Part shown: positions 1 through 9,849 of the stretch, piece by piece
How positions within the stretch are numbered: position 1 is the stretch's first letter
Layout of the letters: the number at the start of each line of letters is the position of its first letter
From: Massilia phyllostachyos
GTDB lineage: Bacteria > Pseudomonadota > Gammaproteobacteria > Burkholderiales > Burkholderiaceae_D
Direction of reading: 5' to 3'
Length of the DNA: 64,000 nucleotides
NCBI RefSeq assembly: GCF_021044825.1
Contig: NZ_JAJNOC010000006.1
Location: 62,001-126,000, forward strand
Notes under the pieces: generated by a model
The model's input: the letters and a program-made list of their open reading frames with translations, nothing else
The model's database searches: none
What the model was told of the DNA's origin: nothing
Made by a program: the position numbers and the translations under genes

Positions 1-347
1 GAGGAGAATTCCTTCGGGTTGGTCAGGGCCAGGTTCCAGACTTCGGTGATGCCGAGGTCGGCCGCGACGGCGACGATCACCAGCGGGAACACCAGGCGCA
101 TGCCGAACACGGCGATGATCATGCCCAGGCCCAGGAACAGCTTGAGCCAGAACTCGTTCCAGCCCTTGAGCACCGAGGCGTTGACCACCGCGTTGTCGAA
201 GGACAGCGAGACTTCCATGACCGACAGGATGGCCGTGACGCCGAGCGCCGTCACCATCCCCGCAATGCCGCCATGGTCGTAACCCCACCAGCCTGCCAAT
301 GCCATGCAGACTGCGGTCACGATGAATGACCACGTAAAGTGCTTCAT
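1..347 (-). CDS. DUF475 family integral membrane protein (partial, C-terminus off the window)
   Basis: Only the first 115 codons are present; the gene runs off the left edge. The start ATG at 347 is preceded by a GAGAGGGAAA ribosome binding site. The visible protein is hydrophobic with at least two membrane segments, and contains a stretch with EVSLSFDNAVVNASVL, the acidic/Asn membrane signature I associate with DUF475, a relative of the TerC family. TerC-like proteins are linked to metal-ion efflux or tellurite resistance; a transport role here is inferred. It is transcribed divergently from the NhaR-type regulator, which makes it a plausible target of that regulator. Confidence 0.72.
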   Translation of the reverse strand, partial: MKHFTWSFIVTAVCMALAGWWGYDHGGIAGMVTALGVTAILSVMEVSLSFDNAVVNASVLKGWNEFWLKLFLGLGMIIAVFGMRLVFPLVIVAVAADLGITEVWNLALTNPKEFS

Positions 348-480
348 GTATGTGTTTCCCTCTCGTTGAAGTTTTAAGTGTTGACTTCGTTGTTGTTGAA
401 CCGACCAACGCAGTGTAGAGTCTCGGCTCGTATTAAAAAAGCGAAGATATTCGAAGAATTGCTCCTATAAAACCGAAGAA
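348..480. promoter_or_regulatory. Divergent control region between the DUF475 gene and the NhaR-type regulator
   Basis: This 133-bp AT-richer interval separates two divergent genes. It holds a dyad TCG-N11-CGA (428-444), of the T-N11-A type bound by LysR regulators, an inner TTCGAA palindrome near 451, and a TATAAA box at 466-471 that could be a -10 element for the regulator. The -35 boxes are not convincing, so promoter assignment is tentative. Confidence 0.35.
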
Positions 481-1386
481 ATGAACCACAGTCCCCCGAA
501 TTTCCGTCACCTGTACTACTTCTGGGTCGTCGCCAAGGAAGGCAGCATCACCCGCGCCGCCGAACGCCTGGGCCTGGCGATCCAGACCGTCAGCACCCAG
601 CTGGCCCAGCTCGAACAGGCCATGGGCAAGGTCCTGTTCACCCAGCAGGGCCGGCGCCTGACTTTAACCGAGGCCGGGCGCCTTGCCTTGAACTATGCCG
701 ACCAGATCTTCCTTTTGGGAGAGCAGATGCAGGAAGCGCTGGCGGAAGCGGACAGCGCGCGCACCCGGCTGACAGTCGGCATCTCCGACTCGCTCCCGAA
801 GCTCACCGCCTACCGCCTGCTGGAAATCGCCACCCAGCTGCCGCGCCCGGTGCGCCTGGTCTGCTACGAGGGCGAATTCGACGAGCTGCTGGCCGACCTG
901 GCCCTGCACAAGCTGGACGTGGTGCTGACCGACCGCGCGGTGCGCTCCGGCACCACCCTGCGCGTGTTCAGCCACCTGCTGTCGGACAGCGAGACCATCG
1001 TGGTCGGCGCCCCGCCCCTGGTGAAGGACTGGGGACTGGATTTCCCGCGCTCGCTGAACGGCGCGCCGTTCCTGCTGCCGACGCGCAATAATGCCCTGCG
1101 CGGCAAGATCGACGAGTGGTTCGAGCTGCAGCACGTGCGCCCCGACGTGGTCGGCGAGTTCGAGGACAACGCGCTGCTCAACACCTTCGGGCGGCGCGGA
1201 CTCGGCCTGTTCTTCGCGCCGGCGGCGCTGCTGCACGACCTGGAAGAACAGTTCGGCGCCATGCTGGTCGGGCGGGTGCCGCAGGTGCGCGAGCATTTCT
1301 ATGCGGTGTCGAACGAACGCAAGATCAAGCATCCGGCCGTCGAGGCCATCCTGTCCGCCGTTCACCAGGGTGTATTGGGATCGTGA
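481..1386 (+). CDS. nhaR: NhaR-type LysR family transcriptional regulator
   Basis: A 301-residue LysR-type regulator. Residues 1-65 form the winged HTH domain, opening with HLYYFWVVAKEGSITRAAE, which is very close to the NhaR start (HLYYFWHVYKEGSVVGAAE in E. coli as I remember it). The rest is the substrate-binding domain, including the NhaR-like LGLFFAPAAL region. NhaR in enterobacteria activates the sodium/proton antiporter gene nhaA in response to Na+. No nhaA is visible here; the neighbours are a DUF475 membrane protein and a CNNM/CBS transporter, so the regulon may concern metal or sodium homeostasis. The start follows a weak AAGAA site. Confidence 0.8.
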   Translation: MNHSPPNFRHLYYFWVVAKEGSITRAAERLGLAIQTVSTQLAQLEQAMGKVLFTQQGRRLTLTEAGRLALNYADQIFLLGEQMQEALAEADSARTRLTVGISDSLPKLTAYRLLEIATQLPRPVRLVCYEGEFDELLADLALHKLDVVLTDRAVRSGTTLRVFSHLLSDSETIVVGAPPLVKDWGLDFPRSLNGAPFLLPTRNNALRGKIDEWFELQHVRPDVVGEFEDNALLNTFGRRGLGLFFAPAALLHDLEEQFGAMLVGRVPQVREHFYAVSNERKIKHPAVEAILSAVHQGVLGS

Positions 1387-1445
1387 TTGGCGGCTGAGCT
1401 GTACAATGGACGCCGGCTTTGCCTTTTGTTAACTCAACCCTTGAT

Positions 1446-2786
1446 ATGGAAAACTTTCTATTTGTCGTTCTCGCCCTGTTCCTGGTGGCGCTGAACGGCT
1501 TCTACGTCGCCGCCGAATTCAGTATCGTCACCCTCCGCAAGACCCGCGTGCGCGCCATCGCCAAGACGGCCGGCCTGCGCGGCCGCATCCTGGGCAAGGT
1601 CCACGACCAGCTCGACGCCTATCTCTCCGCCTGCCAGCTCGGCATCACCCTCGCCTCGCTCGGCCTGGGCTGGGTCGGCGAGCCGGCCTTCGCCAGCCTG
1701 CTCGAACCGGTATTCGCCCTGCTCGGCGTGACCTCGCCCGAGCTGATCCACGGCGTCTCCTTCGTGGTCGCCTTCTCGGTGATCTCCTTCCTCCACATCG
1801 TGGTCGGCGAACTGGCGCCCAAGTCGCTGGCGATCCGCATTCCGGAAGCGGTGGCCCTGTGGACCGCGATCCCGCTCTACGCCTTTTACTGGGCGATGTA
1901 TCCGGCGATCTGGCTGCTCAACGCCAGCGCCAACATGGTGCTGCGCATCGCCGGCCTTTCGGGCGCCGGCGGGCACGAGACCCACTACTCGACCGAGGAA
2001 CTCAAGCTGATCCTGCGCACCAGCACCCCGGGCGACAAGTTCTCGAACGCCGAGCGCAACATCCTGGCCCAGTCGCTCGACTTCAGCCAGCTGGCCGTGT
2101 CCGACCTGATGCGCCCGATTAACGAGGTCAGCGCCCTGTACGCCAACCGCTCGCTGGAAGAGAACATGGAGACGGTGCGCCGCAACCGCTTCTCGCGCTA
2201 CCCCTACTTCGACGAAGAGGGCGAAGAGGTGCTGGGCGTGATCCACCTGAAGGACCTGTTCTTCGCCCAGCAGGCCGGCCGCGCCATCACCGATCTCACC
2301 CAGCACCTGCGTCCGGTGGAGACGATCTCCGCGCGCACCCCGGCCCAGGACATCTTCCGCCGTTTCCGCAGCGGCGCCCCGCACTTCGCCCTGATCGGCG
2401 AGAAGGGCAAGCGCCCGGTCGGCTTCATCACGCTCGACAACCTGCTGGGCGCGATGGTCGGCGAGATCCGCGACGAGTTCCGCATGAACGAGAACGACTG
2501 GCTGGCGCAGGCCGACGGCACCTGGATCGGCAAGGCCAGCCTGCCGATCTTCTCGCTCGAACGCCTGCTCGGGATCGACATCGACAACGAGGAGATGGGC
2601 CTGGACGACGTCGAATCGGTCGGCGGCCTCCTGATGGCGAAACTCGGCGACATCCCGAAACAGGGCCAGCGCATCGGCTTCCCGCAGTTCGACATCGTGG
2701 TCAAGAAGATGAACGGGCCGCGCATCCTGCTGGTGAAGGTCTATCCGCGCGGCGAGCGCGAGGAGCCGGACGAGGACCACGACTGA
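1446..2786 (+). CDS. CNNM/CBS/CorC_HlyC membrane protein (hemolysin C family)
   Basis: A 446-residue protein with the standard order of the family: an N-terminal DUF21/CNNM transmembrane domain (about residues 1-190, with the AAEFSIVTLRKTR start and HIVVGELAPKSLAI motif), a CBS pair (about 200-340) and a C-terminal CorC_HlyC domain (about 355-435). Family members are implicated in Mg2+/Co2+ transport; the hemolysin name is historical. ATG 1446 is chosen because it begins the first membrane helix; a TTG at 1419 would add only nine residues. It lies 60 bp downstream of the NhaR-type gene on the same strand, possibly co-transcribed. Confidence 0.88.
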   Translation: MENFLFVVLALFLVALNGFYVAAEFSIVTLRKTRVRAIAKTAGLRGRILGKVHDQLDAYLSACQLGITLASLGLGWVGEPAFASLLEPVFALLGVTSPELIHGVSFVVAFSVISFLHIVVGELAPKSLAIRIPEAVALWTAIPLYAFYWAMYPAIWLLNASANMVLRIAGLSGAGGHETHYSTEELKLILRTSTPGDKFSNAERNILAQSLDFSQLAVSDLMRPINEVSALYANRSLEENMETVRRNRFSRYPYFDEEGEEVLGVIHLKDLFFAQQAGRAITDLTQHLRPVETISARTPAQDIFRRFRSGAPHFALIGEKGKRPVGFITLDNLLGAMVGEIRDEFRMNENDWLAQADGTWIGKASLPIFSLERLLGIDIDNEEMGLDDVESVGGLLMAKLGDIPKQGQRIGFPQFDIVVKKMNGPRILLVKVYPRGEREEPDEDHD

Positions 2787-2796
2787 CCCGCATATA

Positions 2797-2816
2797 GTTG
2801 TTGCGCTTGCAACAAC
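2797..2816. terminator. Perfect hairpin between the CNNM gene and the hydrolase gene
   Basis: GTTGTTGC (2797-2804), loop GCTT, GCAACAAC (2809-2816): an 8-bp perfect stem, 11 bp after the upstream stop codon. There is no T-run after it, so it may be an attenuated terminator or an operator for the downstream gene. Confidence 0.45.
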
Positions 2817-2885
2817 GCTGACGCATACTAGCCGTTGAGGGAACGACCGATAGTTGCATGTTGCCCTCTTCTCCATGAGGGGCAA

Positions 2886-3710
2886 ATGAGCGTGCAGGTC
2901 CGGAACAGCGTACATGTCAGCGGCAGCGGTGCAGCGACCATGGTGTTCTCCCATGGCTTCGGCTGCGACCAGACCATGTGGCGCTTCATGGCGCCCGCCT
3001 ACCGCGAACGCTTCCGCGTCATCACCTACGACCTGACCGGAAGCGGCCGCTCCGACCTTTCCGCCTACGACCCCGAACGCTACGGCACCCTGCACGGCTA
3101 TGCCGACGACCTGCTCGAGATCGTCGACGCCTTCGCCACCGGCCCGGTGATCCTGGTCGGCCACTCGGTGAGCAGCATGATCGGCATGCTGGCCACGATC
3201 AAGGCGCCCGAGCGCTTCGCGGCCCAGGTCATGGTGGCGCCGTCGGCCTGCTATATCAATGACCGGCGCAATGACCGCGCCGGCGAGGACTACATCGGCG
3301 GCTTCGAGCGCGAAGACATCGAGGAACTGCTCGAGACCATGGACGCCAACTACCTCGGCTGGTCGAGCAGCCTGGCGCCGGCCATCATGGGCGCGCCCGA
3401 ACGGCCCGACCTGCGCGAGGAACTCACCGAGAGCTTCTGCCGCAACGACCCGACCATCGCCAGGCACTTCGCGCGCGTGACCTTCCTGTCCGACCATCGC
3501 CCCGACCTGCCCTTGTCAACCACCCCGGCCCTGATCCTGCAGTGCAGCGACGACCTGATCGCGCCGATGAGCGCCGGCGACTACCTGCACCGGCACCTGC
3601 CGCGCAGCGTCCTGCACGTGATCGACAACATCGGCCACTGCCCGCACATGAGCGCCCCCACCGCCAGCACGCGCGCCATCGACGCCTTCCTGGCAGAACT
3701 GCGCCACTGA
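2886..3710 (+). CDS. RsbQ-like alpha/beta hydrolase (D14/KAI2-type fold)
   Basis: A 274-residue cytoplasmic alpha/beta hydrolase. The nucleophile is Ser94 in GHSVS, followed by the family's typical SSMIGMLA; the acid is likely the Asp in QCSDDLIAP and the catalytic His lies in NIGHCPHMS. The opening SHGFGCDQTMWR and ITYDLTGSGRSD are RsbQ hallmarks. In Bacillus subtilis RsbQ is needed, through a small-molecule signal, to activate the PAS domain of phosphatase RsbP. Here the stop codon lies 3 bp before a PAS-histidine kinase gene, reproducing a hydrolase/PAS pair with a different output. ATG 2886 has a GAGGGG ribosome binding site. Confidence 0.85.
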   Translation: MSVQVRNSVHVSGSGAATMVFSHGFGCDQTMWRFMAPAYRERFRVITYDLTGSGRSDLSAYDPERYGTLHGYADDLLEIVDAFATGPVILVGHSVSSMIGMLATIKAPERFAAQVMVAPSACYINDRRNDRAGEDYIGGFEREDIEELLETMDANYLGWSSSLAPAIMGAPERPDLREELTESFCRNDPTIARHFARVTFLSDHRPDLPLSTTPALILQCSDDLIAPMSAGDYLHRHLPRSVLHVIDNIGHCPHMSAPTASTRAIDAFLAELRH

Positions 3711-3713
3711 GCC

Positions 3714-5276
<1,563 letters not shown>

Positions 5277-5358
5277 CATTGCGTGCACAAGCGAGTCGAT
5301 GCGGTGGCTACGATCTGCTGCATGTTCACCCTTCTTCACTCTTGAAACGGAATCAAGC

Positions 5359-6006
5359 ATGACGAAAGCCCGGCGTCCTAATGTCCTGCGGCAGGCCTTC
5401 CTGCTCGCCGCGCTTTGCCTGAGCGCCCAAGGCGCAGGCGCACAAGAAGCCGCATCGTATGCCGACCTGGCGACCGGCCTGCGTTTCCCGAAAATGCTGG
5501 GTCAGCTCGGCTACCAGCGCATGGTGACCTTCGGTGACGACAAGCTCGGCTACTGCGTCCTGTACGCGCATCCGGAGGCGCGCGCCCAGCTCTGCGTCTA
5601 CGATATGGGCCACAAGAACCTGCCGACGGGCGTGGACAGCGCGCCGTTCAAGGAAGCGCTCGGACTTGCCGTCCAAGGCACCATCATCTCGAGCAACAAG
5701 GCGCCGTTCAGCAACGGCAAGGAGATCGCCTCGGGAACGCCGTCGATCGAGGCCGACGGCAGGGCGGCAAAGGCCGAGATGCGCACGTTCACCTCCGACA
5801 TGGCGCAGCTCGATGGCAGCGTCGTCCGGCAAACCCACCTGATCCTGATGACGACCGGCCTCGGCAAGTTCCTGAAGCTGAACTATACCTCGCGGCGCGG
5901 GTCTGACGCCTTTGCGCTGGAAAGCCGCCAGTTCGTGGAAGACTTCGTGCGCTTCAACGGCGATACCATGAAGCAGCTGCTGCTCGCTTCGCCCCCTGCC
6001 CCATGA
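5359..6006 (+). CDS. Exported hypothetical protein
   Basis: 215 residues starting with a clear signal peptide (basic MTKARRPNVLR, hydrophobic core FLLAALCLSA, cleavage near GAGA-QEA). The mature part contains no domain I recognise; it has a YADLATGLRFPKMLGQLGYQRM stretch (given here by its position, about residues 35-56) and two Cys (YCVLYAH, QLCVYD) that could form a disulfide in the periplasm. ATG 5359 was chosen over upstream 5299 because it directly begins the signal peptide. Its stop overlaps the region before the HIT gene start by a few bases only. Confidence 0.75.
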   Translation: MTKARRPNVLRQAFLLAALCLSAQGAGAQEAASYADLATGLRFPKMLGQLGYQRMVTFGDDKLGYCVLYAHPEARAQLCVYDMGHKNLPTGVDSAPFKEALGLAVQGTIISSNKAPFSNGKEIASGTPSIEADGRAAKAEMRTFTSDMAQLDGSVVRQTHLILMTTGLGKFLKLNYTSRRGSDAFALESRQFVEDFVRFNGDTMKQLLLASPPAP

Positions 6007-6023
6007 CCTTCGAAAGGAAACCC

Positions 6024-6461
6024 ATGGACTACGATTCCGGCAACCCCTTTGCCCGCATCCTGCGCGGCGAGCTGCCCTGCGTAAAGGTCTACGAGGACGA
6101 GCACACGCTCGCGATGATGGACATCATGCCGCAGGCCGAAGGCCACGTGCTGGTGCTGCCGAAGGAGCCGGCGGCGGAGCTGTTCGCGCTGTCGGACGAC
6201 GGCGCGGCCGCCTGCATCCGCACCACCAAGAAGGTGGCGGCGGCGGTCAAGGCGGCGCTGGGATCGCCCGGCATCATGGTGGCCCAGTTCAATGGCGCCG
6301 CGGCGGGGCAGACCGTGCCGCACGTGCACTTCCACATCGTGCCTCGCCAGCAGGCCGCGCCCTTGAAGCCGCATGCCAGCGCGCAGGCCGATATCGGCGA
6401 ACTGCAGGCCCTGGCGGCGCGCATCATTGCGGCGCTCGATGGCGCGGCAAGCGCCTCCTGA
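6024..6461 (+). CDS. HIT family protein (HINT-like nucleotide hydrolase)
   Basis: 145 residues with the histidine triad H100-V-H102-F-H104 (PHVHFHIVP) at the usual C-terminal position and the N-terminal NPFARILRGELPC that is standard in bacterial HIT proteins. Such enzymes hydrolyse nucleoside phosphoramidates or dinucleoside polyphosphates; the specific substrate is unknown. ATG 6024 has a GAAAGGAAA ribosome binding site, better than the in-frame ATG at 6003. It lies 17 bp after the exported protein gene and 15 bp before the next gene. Confidence 0.9.
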   Translation: MDYDSGNPFARILRGELPCVKVYEDEHTLAMMDIMPQAEGHVLVLPKEPAAELFALSDDGAAACIRTTKKVAAAVKAALGSPGIMVAQFNGAAAGQTVPHVHFHIVPRQQAAPLKPHASAQADIGELQALAARIIAALDGAASAS

Positions 6462-6476
6462 TCCTGCCCGCGGCCG

Positions 6477-7031
6477 ATGCGCATGCAAAAACTGTGGCAC
6501 CAAGTCGGCGGTGAATGGGTCGAGCACACGCATCCGGCCGTGTGTGCCAGGGACACCACTGGCGGCGCCGAACGCCTGGTGGCGACCGCGCCGGGCGGCG
6601 ACCCGAACGTGTTGCTAAGCCTAGTCGAAGCGGTCGGCGGCCCGTATGCCCTGCTCTATGTGCTGCATACGCCGCGCGGCGAGGGCGAGGCGGGCCGCTA
6701 CCAGAGTCCCGAGCTCGAACTCGCCGATGTGCGCGCCTTCCTGGAGCGCCATGCCGGCTTACTGCGCGCGGACGCGCGGTTCGATCTCTGGGCCCACTCG
6801 TTCAGCGAGAATGCGACCGTGGTCTGGGACCGGCACAACATGATCCACGCTTACGGTCCGCTCGAGCCCTTCGAGGCTGTCTTGCACGCACAGGGGTTCG
6901 GACACGGTTTGCCGTCGATGGCGTTTGCGCACCAACATCATTATCGCGCGGACTGCGATGGGGAAGCGGCCGCCGTGCTGCGGGACTTCGACTGGCAGTA
7001 CTCGCCGCTGCGGCCGGAGGACGAGCAATAG
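6477..7031 (+). CDS. Hypothetical protein, no recognised domain
   Basis: 184 residues, soluble and acidic. I recognise no family. Visible features are a C-terminal His-rich cluster (MAFAHQHHYRADCDGE), several WxH/HxM patterns (LWHQVGGEW, WDRHNMIHAYG) and an acidic tail. Codon use resembles its neighbours and the frame is open throughout. It follows the HIT gene by 15 bp, so the two are probably co-transcribed, but no functional link can be derived. The first of two close ATGs (6477, 6483) is given. Confidence 0.7.
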   Translation: MRMQKLWHQVGGEWVEHTHPAVCARDTTGGAERLVATAPGGDPNVLLSLVEAVGGPYALLYVLHTPRGEGEAGRYQSPELELADVRAFLERHAGLLRADARFDLWAHSFSENATVVWDRHNMIHAYGPLEPFEAVLHAQGFGHGLPSMAFAHQHHYRADCDGEAAAVLRDFDWQYSPLRPEDEQ

Positions 7032-7133
7032 GATCCGCTATGGCTCGGGCGGAGAGCGATCCGGCCAAGCCATCAAGCGATTCCAGAACGAGGTCGACGC
7101 GTTTCCGCCCGGCGGATACCTCGCTAATCCCGT

Positions 7134-8204
7134 TCAGACCGTGTTCTGGTCCTGCCGGATGACCCGGTCCGGCGTCCCCGTCCATTCCGTCATCAGGCTG
7201 TAGCCCACCGCCAGCAGGGTCGGCCCGATGAACATGCCGACGAAGCCGAAGGCGATCACGCCGCCCAGCACCCCGAGCAGGGTGAGCAGGAACGGCAGGC
7301 TGCTGCCGCGGCTGATCAGCATCGGGCGCACGATGTTGTCGACGCCGCTGATCAGGACGGTGCCCCAGACCACCATGAAGATCGCCCAGCCGGTCTCGTG
7401 CTGCAGGAACAGCCAGAATGCCGCGCCGCCCCAGATGATGGGCGGGCCGACCGGGATCAGGGACGAGATGAAGATCAGCACCGACAGCAGCGGCACCGCC
7501 GGCACGCCCGCGATGGCGAAGCCGATCGCCGCCACCAGGGCCTGGGCCAGTGCGGTGCCGAGCAGACCGTACATGACGCCGCGCACGGTCTGGCTGACCG
7601 TGGTCGAGACCGAATCGGCGCCCTCGCCCATCACGCGCCGCATGGTCACGTTGACCACCTCGAGCAGGGCCTTGCCGTCGCGGTAGAAGAAGAAGCTGAC
7701 GAAAGCCGCCAGGCTGAGCTGAACCACGCCGGTGCCGAGCACCAGGCCGCCGGTGACCAGGTAGCGGCGCGCCGGCTCCAGCATGCGCTGGGCCAGGGCC
7801 ACCATCTGTTCGCGGCTGGCGACCAGCTCGCGCAGGTAGGTGTCGATCGATGCGCCGACCAGCGGGATCTCGCGCACCCAGTCCGGCGGCAGCAGTTCGC
7901 GGTGTTCGATCGCCACCCGCAGTTCGGAAAAGCCGCGCGCGACGTCGTCCACCAGGTTGTAGGCGACCATCGACAGCGGGATGATGATGAGCAGGGTGAG
8001 CGACAGCGTCATGGTCAGCGCCGCCAGGGTGCGGCGGCCGCGCATCGCCACCTGCAGGCGCAGGTACAGGGGCCAGGAAGAGATCACGACGCAGGCCGCG
8101 AACAGGATCGCTGCCAGGAAGGGTTTCAGGACGTAGAGGCAGCCCAGCGTCAGCAGGACGACAATGGCGATGCGGGTGTAGTTCCTGCCTTGACGTTGTT
8201 CCAT
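7134..8204 (-). CDS. AI-2E family transporter (PerM/YdiK-type permease)
   Basis: 356 residues with about eight membrane helices: two close helices at 12-50, a pair about 60-85, a long cytoplasmic/periplasmic segment to about 150, then a C-terminal bundle containing the conserved ISSLIPVGPPIIWGG and VDNIVRPMLISRGSSLP motifs typical of the AI-2E exporter-like family. Family members have been linked to autoinducer-2 export or Na+/H+ antiport; substrate cannot be assigned here. It is convergent with the preceding hypothetical gene and stands alone upstream of the SCO gene end. Confidence 0.88.
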   Translation of the reverse strand: MEQRQGRNYTRIAIVVLLTLGCLYVLKPFLAAILFAACVVISSWPLYLRLQVAMRGRRTLAALTMTLSLTLLIIIPLSMVAYNLVDDVARGFSELRVAIEHRELLPPDWVREIPLVGASIDTYLRELVASREQMVALAQRMLEPARRYLVTGGLVLGTGVVQLSLAAFVSFFFYRDGKALLEVVNVTMRRVMGEGADSVSTTVSQTVRGVMYGLLGTALAQALVAAIGFAIAGVPAVPLLSVLIFISSLIPVGPPIIWGGAAFWLFLQHETGWAIFMVVWGTVLISGVDNIVRPMLISRGSSLPFLLTLLGVLGGVIAFGFVGMFIGPTLLAVGYSLMTEWTGTPDRVIRQDQNTV

Positions 8205-8301
8205 GCCGTCCCTGTCGAGTGGTGTTTACACCATCATAGCAGGACGCTTGTTAAAGATGACTTAGGAAGGCTGGCTCAGGAAGAGCTTGCCTTCGGGTCG
8301 C

Positions 8302-8892
8302 TTACAAGAGTTGGCGCAGGTCCGCCGCCAACGGACCCGGGCCGTTGCCGTGGCGGACGAACAGGCGCAGCTTGCCTTCGCGGTCGAAGACGTAGCTGCC
8401 GGCGGTGTGGTCCACCGTGTAGTTCTTCGGGTCGTCACCGGACGGCACCTTGGCGTAGAACACCTTGAATTCCTTGGCCGTGCGCGCAGTGGCTTCCTTG
8501 TCGCCGTACAGGCCGATGAACGAGGGGTGGAAGGCCGGCACGTAGGCGGCGAGCAGTTCCTGGGTGTCGCGTTCGGGGTCGAGCGTGACGAACAGCACCT
8601 GCACGTCCTTGCTGGCCGGGCCCAGGTCCTTCATCACGGCGGCCATCTCGGCCATCGTGGTCGGGCACACGTCAGGGCACTGGGTATAGCCGAAGAACAG
8701 CACCACGAGCTTGCCGCGGAAGTCCTGCAGGGTGCGCGGCTTGCCGGTGTGATCAAGCAGCGAAAAGCCCTTGGCGTAGTCCAGACCGGTCACGTCGGTG
8801 TTGTTGAAGGCCAGCGGCTTGCTCGCCAGCTTGTCGCAGCCGGCGGCCAGCACGGCCAATGACATCACCAGCACGGTCAGGAGTTTTTTCAT
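8302..8892 (-). CDS. SCO1/SenC family copper chaperone lipoprotein
   Basis: 196 residues. A lipoprotein signal ends at LAAGC with Cys19 as the lipidated residue; the mature domain is thioredoxin-like. The copper-binding set is visible: C72-P-D-V-C76 and His162 (VDHTAGSYVFD). SCO proteins deliver copper to the CuA centre of cytochrome oxidase subunit II in the periplasm. It is the last gene of the ctaA-ctaB-sco run, starting only 3 bp after the ctaB stop, consistent with its role in assembling the oxidase encoded a few kb away. Confidence 0.93.
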   Translation of the reverse strand: MKKLLTVLVMSLAVLAAGCDKLASKPLAFNNTDVTGLDYAKGFSLLDHTGKPRTLQDFRGKLVVLFFGYTQCPDVCPTTMAEMAAVMKDLGPASKDVQVLFVTLDPERDTQELLAAYVPAFHPSFIGLYGDKEATARTAKEFKVFYAKVPSGDDPKNYTVDHTAGSYVFDREGKLRLFVRHGNGPGPLAADLRQLL

Positions 8893-8895
8893 GGC

Positions 8896-9849
8896 TCAGA
8901 ACTTGAAGTAATGGTCCACCAGTAGGGCGGCGAACAGCAGCGACAGGTAGACGATCGAATAGGTGAAGGCATTGCGCGCCGCCATGTCGCTGTAGTGGCG
9001 GTGTACCCGCCACGAGTGGCGCAGGTAGGGAATGATGAGGGCCACGGCGGCGGCCAGGTAGATCAGGCCGCTCATGCCGGTAGCCCAGGGCAACAGGGTC
9101 GTCGCGGCCAGCGCGATGGTATACAGCCAGACCTGCAGGCCGGTATATGCCATGCCGTGGGTGACCGGCAGCATCGGCAGGCCGGAACGCGCGTAGTCGT
9201 CGCGGCGGTACATGGCCAGCACCCAGAAGTGCGGCGGGGTCCACACGAAGATGATCAGCACCAGCAGCCAGGCTTCCATCGGCACTTCGTTGGCGACGGC
9301 GGCCCAGCCGAGGGCCGGCGGCATCGCGCCCGAGAGGCCGCCGATGACGATGTTCTGCGGCGTGGCCGGCTTGAGCAGCATGGTGTAGATGAAGGCGTAA
9401 CCGACGAAGGTGACGAAGGTCAGCCACATGGTGAGCGGATTGACGAATGCGTACAGCACATACATGCCGAGGCCGCCGATGATCGCCGAGAAGGTGATCG
9501 TCTGGCTGCTGGTGAGTTCGCCCATCGCGGTGGCGCGGCGGGCGGTGCGCGCCATGCGGGCGTCGATCTCGGCTTCGACCAGGCAGTTCACGGCAAAGGC
9601 GGCGCCGGCCAGCAGCCAGATGCCGGCGGTGCCGGCCACCAGCACCTGCCAGCCCGGGAAGCCGTCGGTGGCGAGGAACATCCCGATCACCGCGCAAAAC
9701 ACGGCCAGCTGCGTGACCCGTGGTTTGGTCAGGGCCCAATATTGGGCAACGCGGCTCGGAGGCTTGTGGAGGGCTGTCTGGGTCGTCATCGATGGGGAGC
9801 TGGCTGGGCCGGCACGCGATTGCGCGGGCCGGATCGCGCGGCTCGTCAT
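8896..9849 (-). CDS. ctaB: Heme O synthase (protoheme IX farnesyltransferase)
   Basis: 317 residues, UbiA superfamily, about nine membrane helices. The signature [12 protein letters not shown] and the Asp-rich motif [18 protein letters not shown] mark a heme-farnesylating prenyltransferase; a second conserved block follows around [19 protein letters not shown]. It converts heme B to heme O for the aa3/caa3-type oxidase. The ATG at 9849 overlaps the ctaA stop by four bases (ATGA), which supports this start through translational coupling, although an internal ATG at 9789 aligns better with shorter homologues. Confidence 0.94.
   Translation of the reverse strand: MTSRAIRPAQSRAGPASSPSMTTQTALHKPPSRVAQYWALTKPRVTQLAVFCAVIGMFLATDGFPGWQVLVAGTAGIWLLAGAAFAVNCLVEAEIDARMARTARRATAMGELTSSQTITFSAIIGGLGMYVLYAFVNPLTMWLTFVTFVGYAFIYTMLLKPATPQNIVIGGLSGAMPPALGWAAVANEVPMEAWLLVLIIFVWTPPHFWVLAMYRRDDYARSGLPMLPVTHGMAYTGLQVWLYTIALAATTLLPWATGMSGLIYLAAAVALIIPYLRHSWRVHRHYSDMAARNAFTYSIVYLSLLFAALLVDHYFKF

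Noticed and set aside
1458..3497. 679-codon open frame antisense to the CNNM and hydrolase genes
   Set aside because: High-GC shadow: His/Ala/Gly/Arg-rich composition, no domain, and the sense frames carry clear families.
7031..7061. GGATCCGCT...AGCGATCC stem as a terminator after the hypothetical gene
   Set aside because: Bulged stem, long loop and no T-run.
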